DNA of 11,647 nt from assembly GCA_019242435.1 (NCBI GenBank), contig JAFAVN010000611.1, positions 1-11,647 of the forward strand, given 5' to 3'. Made by a program: the position numbers and the translations under genes. Positions 6,694 through 11,647 of this stretch are shown here, piece by piece. The notes under the pieces were generated by a model. It was not told where the DNA came from and ran no database searches. It worked only from the letters and a program-made list of their open reading frames with translations. This stretch comes from Verrucomicrobiota bacterium. Its GTDB lineage: Bacteria > Verrucomicrobiota > Verrucomicrobiia > Chthoniobacterales > JAFAMB01. The stretch's first letter is position 1; each line of letters opens with the position of its first letter.

Positions 6694-6708
6694 AGTATAA
6701 CCCGTTAT
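6694..6708 (-). promoter_or_regulatory. Possible -10 box with overlapping inverted repeat upstream of the transporter
   Basis: On the minus strand TATACT (6699-6694) could be a -10 hexamer, but no good -35 lies at 16-18 bases. An inverted repeat, ATAAC-CC-GTTAT (6697-6708), overlaps it, as an operator would. Transcription from this site would start very close to the ribosome binding site, which weakens the call. Confidence 0.25.
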
Positions 6709-6726
6709 CGCAAGTAAGCCCCTTGT

Positions 6727-6906
6727 TCAAAATATTTGGAAAAAGAACTCCTGACGATCGCAGTTGGGATTCTGCTGGACGGTAGCAAGCGATTCGAACT
6801 GAGGTGGAAGTCTGAGGAATGCAGAAACGGCGCCGGCTGGCAGGAAGATAATCGTCCCTGAGTTAAAAGGCCGAAGCGCTATCTCGTAGCCAATCCGGAT
6901 GATCAT
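6727..6906 (-). other. 59-residue ORF, possible remnant of a transglutaminase-like protein
   Basis: This frame begins MIIRIGYEIALRPFN and continues with FLRLPPQFESLATVQQ before a TGA. The opening resembles the N-terminus of bacterial transglutaminase-family proteins, which often start M-x-I-R-x-G-Y-[DE] followed by a strand-rich domain. Homology, if real, fades after about 15 residues, and the catalytic domain is absent. There is no proper ribosome binding site. It is the only coding-like signal in the 6672-7048 gap. Confidence 0.2.
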
Positions 6907-6908
6907 AC

Positions 6909-6925
6909 CTGGGTTCGCAACCCGG
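6909..6925. repeat. Hairpin in the 6672-7048 intergenic region
   Basis: CTGGGTT-CGC-AACCCGG forms a 7-base stem (one G-T pair) with a 3-base loop. No T-run follows on either strand, so it is not an obvious terminator. The rest of this gap shows no RNA gene. Confidence 0.3.
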
Positions 6926-7048
6926 TTCGAAACGGATTCTACCCTAGCGCGGCACGCATATTGCTGTTTTGAAAGCGAAAAGAGACCAAAGTGAGCTTCA
7001 AGTCGGCCATGAGAGCGGAGACAGCAATTCCATAAAGCCCATTGTCAA

Positions 7049-7915
7049 ATGGATCGCGTAGACTTTCGTATTTCTTCTGAACGCGCTGCGCGCAAAGTTT
7101 GCGATCCGGCCGCCGTCCTGTTCGAAGAATTTCGCCGGCTTAAACCCTTTTTGGATACACTGAAAGTCGGCTTCTCTGTCTCCAGACTCAAGGGCGGAAG
7201 CAGGCGCGCCCGGCGAAAGAGACTGCCTTACTTCACTTGTTGCTATGATCCGGGGACCTTGGCCAACGTGAATATCGTTGCCTTTTATTACCCGCTCATC
7301 ACGGACTGGGACATGATGGAAGCCGATGTTAACCAATATAGGGCAAGGGTTCGATCAGCACTGCGCGAAGAAATGATCCACGCACTTCAAGTGCTGACAG
7401 CGAAGGCTCGATATGAGCGATCATGCGAGTTGGGTACTCGCTTTGAAGACGCGGAAGCCTATTACGACGATATCCTCGGAAAAGTGATTCAGGAATTAGC
7501 CGGAAACCACGTTGGAGAGAAAGCAGTGCTGACTGCGGCGAAGCTGTATTATGAGGATTGGACGATCAGCAACCTGGAGAGACTGAAGGAAGCCGACCGA
7601 AAATGTCATGGCAGAGATGGATATTTAGTTTGTGAACTAATTCGCCAAATCGCTCAAATTCGTCTCGGCGAACTGATGAGTGAGGAAGCGAAAGGGAAGG
7701 CGTGGGATAAAAATCGAATCTTTTTCGTAGGCGAATACGGCAGGACCGAGAATCTCATGATGGCCATGGCTGCCAATTTGCGGCGAGCAGTCCCGCAGTT
7801 GATCGAATTGAGCCCGACGTTAACTGAAGCATTGACTGAAATCGAAGCGGCCATCCAAATGATCGGCGGAGTCAACGGAGTGCTTATAGCGAAAGCCTCG
7901 AGGCGCCTGGCTTAA
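7049..7915 (+). CDS. Hypothetical protein, 288 residues, upstream partner of the SLOG gene
   Basis: I do not recognise the family. Three parts are visible. Residues 1-60 hold a mixed N-terminus with a very basic loop (GGSRRARRKRLP, 49-60). Residues 61-90 hold a strand-rich patch (LANVNIVAFYYPLITDWDMM). From about 93 onward the protein is almost all helix, with REEMIHALQ at 106-114. That segment resembles the helix of zinc peptidases (HExxHAxQ) but has Glu in place of the first His, and E108/H111 might still bind a metal. No signal peptide or membrane segment is present, so a cytoplasmic protein is likely. The ATG at 7049 has no clear ribosome binding site; no good in-frame alternative is near. 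The next gene starts 80-101 bases downstream on the same strand, so the two may be co-transcribed and act together. Confidence 0.75.
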   Translation: MDRVDFRISSERAARKVCDPAAVLFEEFRRLKPFLDTLKVGFSVSRLKGGSRRARRKRLPYFTCCYDPGTLANVNIVAFYYPLITDWDMMEADVNQYRARVRSALREEMIHALQVLTAKARYERSCELGTRFEDAEAYYDDILGKVIQELAGNHVGEKAVLTAAKLYYEDWTISNLERLKEADRKCHGRDGYLVCELIRQIAQIRLGELMSEEAKGKAWDKNRIFFVGEYGRTENLMMAMAANLRRAVPQLIELSPTLTEALTEIEAAIQMIGGVNGVLIAKASRRLA

Positions 7916-7917
7916 AC

Positions 7918-7933
7918 CGGTGTTGAAGCACCG
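7918..7933 (+). repeat. Small hairpin right after the 288-residue gene
   Basis: CGGTG-TTGAAG-CACCG folds into a 5-base stem directly after the stop codon. There is no T-run after it, so full termination is unlikely. It might attenuate or protect a transcript that continues into the SLOG gene. Confidence 0.25.
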
Positions 7934-7995
7934 TGAGTTTCACATCGATTTGGCAGGAATACGGCGGGGAGTCTGCCTGCACCCGTTGACAACGG

Positions 7996-10374
7996 ATGGT
8001 ATACTGCACCGTTTTCATGTCCGACGCACCCGCGCAACGACCGGACTTTTTCAAGCCCGCCTTTATCATTGGCGTTACTGGGCATATCGACCTTGATCCG
8101 GCTTACCGGGACCCGGTAAAAACCGCAGTAAAGCGGATCGTTACCTGGCTCAGGCAGCCGTCTTCCCCCAGAGACGCAAAGCGGGTCGACCCCGTTCTCG
8201 GTGCCGGACTTGGCTTAGTCAACACACCAGTCCTGCTACTTTCCTCGCTCGCACCTGGGGCGGACCAGTGGGTCGCCGAAGCTGCAACCGAGATGGACCC
8301 ACTGCTCAAAGTGCTGGCGCCGTTACCGTTCTTTAAAGATCAATACTTGCGGGCCTCGACTTTCAGGCAGAACGGGCATGCCAGAGATGAGGCGGCGGAG
8401 AAATACCTGACCGAGTTTCCAGACAAAGATACGTTTATTGTCCGTCTGGCCGGCGACGGTGATCTGGACAATGATGCCCTCCGGGCCAAGTTCGAGTCCA
8501 TTCTGGAAGCGGCGGGACACGAGGAGGAACGTCATCGGCGATATGCCGGAGCCGGTGCTTTTGTAGCGTTGTTCAGTAATATCCTCATTGCGGTCACCGA
8601 CAAACCTGTTGGCCTGGTCGAAAATGAGCTGGCGATCACCGGTGCAGAGGCAGGCGCGCGGAGCATTGCGGTGCTGAAGCGGCGGGGGGTATTACCGGGC
8701 ATGATCCCGATTCTCCCGGCGCCGAGCTGGGCTGACAGCGGGCCGGTTATTCACATTTACGCGCCGAGAAAATCAGCTGTTTCGCCCGGGGATAACTCTG
8801 CTACGGATACCGGCGGGCTAGAAATATTCTATCCTGGTGACCGAGGTTCACCGGAAGCGGCTCAAAAACCCGCTCATGGTTCTGGCTTTCAAGAAGCGCA
8901 GGAGCTCAGAGCCATGGCCGGCCATCTAGAACGGCTCAATACGGAAAAAATTCGTGTAGATCCGTGCAGGGAAGACCGGGCACTGATCGAGATGCTTCCG
9001 GTTTTTGCCGGGGGCGGGCTGGGTGATCAGCAGGACAAACCGGAATTAGCGGGAACTGGCGAAATGCGGACGAGCCCGGATCGCATTGCGCGGCTTCGGC
9101 GTCGCATAGCCGATTACAGCGCCTATTACAACGTCCACCTGAACCGGCTGAAGCGCTTGTTATTCACGCTCGCCTTTTGCGCCGCTTTTTTCTTTTCACT
9201 GGCGGACAGTTGGGAGGCAACGGCTGCGACGTCCTGGCTGCCCGAAGTTTACTTCAGCATCGCGTTCGGATTAACAGCGGCCGCCTGGATTGTTTATTTT
9301 TTCTTCAAGAAGACAGCGGCTGCTGAACGCTGCGATAATTACCGTGCCATCACTGAAGGATTGCGTGTCCAGTTCTACTGGATGGCGTGCGGCAGCGGCG
9401 AGTCCGTTGCGTCGAATTACCTGCAGCATCTGGGCGGCGAATTAGGATGGATCCGTCATGTGATCGGTGTCGCCGGCCTGCCTCATGAACAGGACCGGGT
9501 CTGGTTTAATCAACTCTCGCCCGGCGATCAGCTGGCTGTCCTGAGAAGCATCCGGACTGCGTGGATCGGGGGTCAATATGCTTATTTCACGACCAGAGTG
9601 GAGGAGCTCGAACGGCGCCGGGAAATCTTTACAAGTTATGCCCATGTCCTGCTCTGGACAGGGTTCGTTCTATTTGCGTTCCTGGTTTTCTGTACTCAAG
9701 GCGCCGCTTCACTCTTTTTTTCGCGGACAATCTCTATCCTATTCTGCTGTGCTGGCTTCGCCATATTGGCGCTCCTGTTTCAGGCAAGCCGCTCCGGGCG
9801 GTCTGCAGTCGGGTCCAACTCCTCCTCCGCTGTCAATGGGGAAGGGCAAAAGCAGGAGCTGACCGCACAGCGGCGGCTTCACGGCTGGGTTGACCGGCTG
9901 CTGTCATTACCCTCGATATTGATACCTGAGCGAGCACGATGGAGTGAGACCGGACGTCTCCTGATCAATGTTCTCCTGGTCACTGCGTTCACGCTGATTC
10001 TGATCGGAACAATCTATCTGTTGGAGGGAGTTGTGCCCGTGCTTCCGTCTGCGAACAAGTTGGGCAGCATCTTCAAATACCTGACGCTGGCCGGAGGTGT
10101 CCTTTGCGGCGCGTGGGTGGAAGTCAATTTTTTCGCGGAACATGTCCGTCATTATGGGTCGATGGCGTCGCTTTTCCAGGCTGCAGGGCAGCGCTTTGAC
10201 GACTGTATCGCCTGGTCTGAAAAAACCGAAGATGCCGGTAACGAAGCTGCCCGGAAACGAATCATTGATTGTCTCCGGTCCCTGTTCATCGGGGTCGGTC
10301 GTGAAGCTCTCTCGGAAAACGCAGATTGGCTGATCATTCACCGCTCACGGCCGCTCGAACCGGTAAGCGTCTGA
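7996..10374 (+). CDS. SLOG-domain protein with multi-pass membrane C-terminus
   Basis: 792 residues from the first ATG; the ATG at 8017 (MSDAPAQRPDFFK) is likelier. Residues 22-258 form a Rossmann-like SLOG domain: FIIGVTGHIDLDP, then LLSSLAPGADQWVAEAA, then LIAVTDKPVGLVENELAITG and PVIHIYAPR. The GVTGH opening and the final HI-x-x-PR strand are typical of SLOG proteins. A long variable linker follows (260-360). About six membrane helices follow in three pairs (near 386-403, 416-437, 550-567, 577-595, 655-676, 692-708). The soluble parts carry YRAITEGLRVQFYW (449-462), GELGWIRHVI and a C-terminal GREALSENADWLIIHR, recurrent in uncharacterised SLOG-membrane proteins. Known: SLOG domains are proposed to bind nucleotide-derived ligands, and linked membrane modules (SLATT type) are proposed pore-forming effectors. 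Inference: a ligand-gated inner-membrane effector or sensor fused in one chain. The only same-strand neighbour is the 288-residue gene. Confidence 0.83.
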   Translation: MVYCTVFMSDAPAQRPDFFKPAFIIGVTGHIDLDPAYRDPVKTAVKRIVTWLRQPSSPRDAKRVDPVLGAGLGLVNTPVLLLSSLAPGADQWVAEAATEMDPLLKVLAPLPFFKDQYLRASTFRQNGHARDEAAEKYLTEFPDKDTFIVRLAGDGDLDNDALRAKFESILEAAGHEEERHRRYAGAGAFVALFSNILIAVTDKPVGLVENELAITGAEAGARSIAVLKRRGVLPGMIPILPAPSWADSGPVIHIYAPRKSAVSPGDNSATDTGGLEIFYPGDRGSPEAAQKPAHGSGFQEAQELRAMAGHLERLNTEKIRVDPCREDRALIEMLPVFAGGGLGDQQDKPELAGTGEMRTSPDRIARLRRRIADYSAYYNVHLNRLKRLLFTLAFCAAFFFSLADSWEATAATSWLPEVYFSIAFGLTAAAWIVYFFFKKTAAAERCDNYRAITEGLRVQFYWMACGSGESVASNYLQHLGGELGWIRHVIGVAGLPHEQDRVWFNQLSPGDQLAVLRSIRTAWIGGQYAYFTTRVEELERRREIFTSYAHVLLWTGFVLFAFLVFCTQGAASLFFSRTISILFCCAGFAILALLFQASRSGRSAVGSNSSSAVNGEGQKQELTAQRRLHGWVDRLLSLPSILIPERARWSETGRLLINVLLVTAFTLILIGTIYLLEGVVPVLPSANKLGSIFKYLTLAGGVLCGAWVEVNFFAEHVRHYGSMASLFQAAGQRFDDCIAWSEKTEDAGNEAARKRIIDCLRSLFIGVGREALSENADWLIIHRSRPLEPVSV
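7997..8005 (+). promoter_or_regulatory. Extended -10 element inside the 5' end of the SLOG ORF
   Basis: TGGTATACT matches an extended -10 (TG-n-TATACT). Transcription would start near 8012, a few bases before the second ATG at 8017, giving a nearly leaderless message and making 8017 the true start. The -35 region at the proper distance (CTGCAC) is poor. The nearby TTGACA (7986-7991) is only 8 bases away and cannot pair with it. Confidence 0.3.
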
Positions 10375-10447
10375 CCAGGCGCCATCCACACACAAGCCGA
10401 GTGAGACAGTTCTATCGGACGATGCTTCGTCGAGAAACGCGGGCTGG

Positions 10448-10996
10448 CTAGGGCTTTGCGAGCGTGGGCCAGTTGCCGTCGGCCTTGATGACATTGCCCT
10501 CTATATCTTTCTTAAAGTCCTTCAGCGCACCCTGATTCCCGCAAATGTACAACCTGCCCTTGTAGATAAGGAACGCATCGGGACCCTCGGGGTCGGCCAG
10601 GACACCAAGCGACACTCCGTAAGCACAGAATCCGCCATATCGCGGTGCGAACTTGGCCGGATCCTTGTCAAATTCGGCCTTGTTTGCAGCTGAAGCGAAC
10701 AGGTAGGTTGCTCCGGCGTAGGTGCTCGAGAACTCACTGCTCCCGTTTACCGGTTTTCTTTCCCTGAAATAAGCAACCGCATCGACCCCCTTCAATATGA
10801 CTCCTTGAGAGTCGAGGTTCTGTTTGACGGCTGTGTTTTCTTCGTCCTCAAGAAACACGGCCGGGGCGCCCGCTAAACCGGAGAAGCCGGGAGTCGACGG
10901 TGTTCCTGGTTGAGGAGCGGACAATAGGTTAGCCGCCGGCAGGAAGGTTACGGCGCCGAACAGGCACGCCAGTGCCGTTATGGAGAATCGTTGCAT
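10448..10996 (-). CDS. Secreted YHS-domain protein
   Basis: 182 residues. MQRFSITALACLFGAVTF begins a Sec signal peptide (cleavage probably near LLSA-PQPG, residue 27; no proper lipobox). A proline/alanine-rich linker follows, then a YHS domain of about 110 residues. It shows GVDAVAYFRERKPVNG, then YAGATYLFASAANKAEFDKD, then KFAPRYGGFCAYGVSLG, ending at GNWPTLAKP. YHS domains are small, often metal-associated modules. This secreted single-domain form is common but functionally undefined; it may be a periplasmic metal-binding protein. The start is supported by AGAGG (11009-11005), 8 bases before the ATG. It converges with the SLOG gene (73-base gap) and sits downstream of the terminator of the TPR gene, so it is transcribed separately. 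Confidence 0.92.
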   Translation of the reverse strand: MQRFSITALACLFGAVTFLPAANLLSAPQPGTPSTPGFSGLAGAPAVFLEDEENTAVKQNLDSQGVILKGVDAVAYFRERKPVNGSSEFSSTYAGATYLFASAANKAEFDKDPAKFAPRYGGFCAYGVSLGVLADPEGPDAFLIYKGRLYICGNQGALKDFKKDIEGNVIKADGNWPTLAKP

Positions 10997-11063
10997 GGCT
11001 GGCGCCTCTGTGGCGTTTCATACCAGGAAATTAGCCGGGAAGCAAATATGAAGATTGGAGGAT

Positions 11064-11093
11064 GAAAAATTGAGCGGGCGCTTCTCAGCCCGC
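11064..11093 (-). terminator. Intrinsic terminator of the TPR gene
   Basis: On the minus strand GCGGGC (11093-11088), an 8-base loop and GCCCGC (11079-11074) form a perfect GC-rich 6-base stem, followed by TCAATTTTTC. It lies about 85 bases past the stop of the TPR gene and upstream of the YHS gene, so it should separate their transcription. The rest of 10997-11178 shows no gene. Confidence 0.6.
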
Positions 11094-11178
11094 ATCCCTG
11101 CGTCAAAAGGTTGCCGGCTGGAAATCACCTATTTATGAGACAGGACACTAGTTGCCAGCGAAGACGGGGAGATGGGCA

Positions 11179-11647
11179 TCACTGCCGCAGAGCGCTCATT
11201 ATCCGGGCTCGAAGCCGCTGGGCTTCGTCATTACGTGGATCAGCCGCCAAGCTCTTCTCCACGGCGCTGAGCGCTTGCTTCGGCTGGTGCTGCTCCAACA
11301 GCATCCGGCCCATGCCATTGCGTAAGACCGGGTCATCCGGCATTCTCGCCAGACCGAAGAAACGCAAAAAATCCGCTCTCTCCGGATTCGTTTCGAACCC
11401 GGCTAACGCAATGTGCAGGATCGGGTCATTCGGAGCCGATAACAGAGCGGTTCGGACCCAGTCCTCGGTCAGATTTGGGTTAGTCAAAAGCGTGTTATGG
11501 ATCCATTCGATCGCCTTGACGCTGCTGCTAGGAAAGAGGGTTCTGCCGGAGCCGGCGCTAAAGAACCACTGCGCGAAATGCGCACTTTCCGGTTGGGCTG
11601 CCATCAGTTTTATCACATCCTCCGTGAGTTCCGTCCGACGTTGTTCG
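11179..11647 (-). CDS. TPR-repeat protein, C-terminal part (5' end outside window)
   Basis: The frame is open to the right edge (EQRRTELTEDVIKLMAAQPE at its first visible codons), so the gene almost certainly starts beyond 11647. A GTG at 11616 is in frame but need not be the start. At least 155 residues are visible. They are helical with TPR-like spacing. The clearest repeat, NGMGRMLLEQHQPKQALSAV then EKSLAADPRNDEAQRL, lies near the C-terminus; an earlier one includes DPILHIALAGFETNPERADF. TPR domains mediate protein-protein contacts. The truncated N-terminal part could carry an enzymatic domain such as a protein kinase, as often seen for TPR tails, but nothing here shows it. It ends with TGA at 11181-11179, followed by an intrinsic terminator. 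Confidence 0.8.
   Translation of the reverse strand, partial: EQRRTELTEDVIKLMAAQPESAHFAQWFFSAGSGRTLFPSSSVKAIEWIHNTLLTNPNLTEDWVRTALLSAPNDPILHIALAGFETNPERADFLRFFGLARMPDDPVLRNGMGRMLLEQHQPKQALSAVEKSLAADPRNDEAQRLRARIMSALRQ

Noticed and set aside
6911..6935. tRNA-like T-arm (GGTTCGAAAC) in the long gap
   Set aside because: No acceptor stem, anticodon arm or D-arm can be assembled around it. The neighbouring bases form a separate simple hairpin.
7986..8005. TTGACA and TATACT read as a sigma-70 promoter
   Set aside because: The two hexamers are only 8 bases apart, far from the needed 16-18. Only the extended -10 alone is kept, at low confidence.
9907..10341. 144-codon minus-strand ORF under the SLOG gene
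   Set aside because: It is antisense to the conserved membrane C-terminus of the SLOG protein, with low-complexity polar composition and no start signal.
10418..10431. Hairpin between the SLOG and YHS genes as a bidirectional terminator
   Set aside because: GACGA-TGCT-TCGTC is only a 5-base stem with no T-run on either side.

Overview
The window looks like chromosomal DNA from a free-living, probably soil-dwelling Gram-negative-type bacterium of moderately high GC (mid-50s % by eye). The gene mix is a Tat-type GH1 glycosidase, a SET-like sugar exporter, a secreted YHS protein, a TPR protein and a SLOG membrane protein, and Shine-Dalgarno sites are sparse. This would suit Verrucomicrobiota or Acidobacteriota, but no marker gene settles the phylum.

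Layout, left to right. Positions 1-240 (minus strand) hold the decayed N-terminal part of a tyrosine recombinase, readable only by joining three frames. It runs off the left edge. Just upstream of it, on the same strand, is an AT-richer pair of small unknown genes (773-468 and 471-259) with a 4-base ATGA overlap and a good ribosome binding site. Together they look like a worn mobile-element edge with cargo. A GH1 glycosidase (1028-2578, plus) follows. It keeps the catalytic nucleophile but has Met where the acid/base Glu should be. A small orphan gene (3222-2740, minus) has its own recognisable promoter. From 3280 to 4500 the DNA is scrambled: a 17-base direct repeat at 3429 and 4144 brackets about 700 bases, a cupin gene is truncated exactly at one copy, and a small one-helix membrane ORF is present.

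A LysR-type regulator (4501-5382, plus) and a SET-like major facilitator transporter (6671-5433, minus) converge. A gap of 377 bases (6672-7048) contains only a short ORF that may be a transglutaminase-like remnant, a hairpin and an inverted repeat near the transporter start. Next come two co-directional genes, an unknown 288-residue protein (7049-7915) and a 785-792-residue SLOG-domain protein with about six membrane segments (7996-10374). The SLOG fold is associated with nucleotide-ligand signalling and bacterial conflict systems, so this pair is the best candidate here for an undescribed sensing or defence module. The right end carries a secreted YHS-domain protein (10996-10448, minus) and the C-terminal part of a TPR protein (11179 to the window edge, minus), separated by an intrinsic terminator.

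There is no single pathway. The sugar-related genes (GH1, SET-like exporter, LysR regulator) could be loosely connected, but they are not in one operon. No tRNA, rRNA or CRISPR array was seen.
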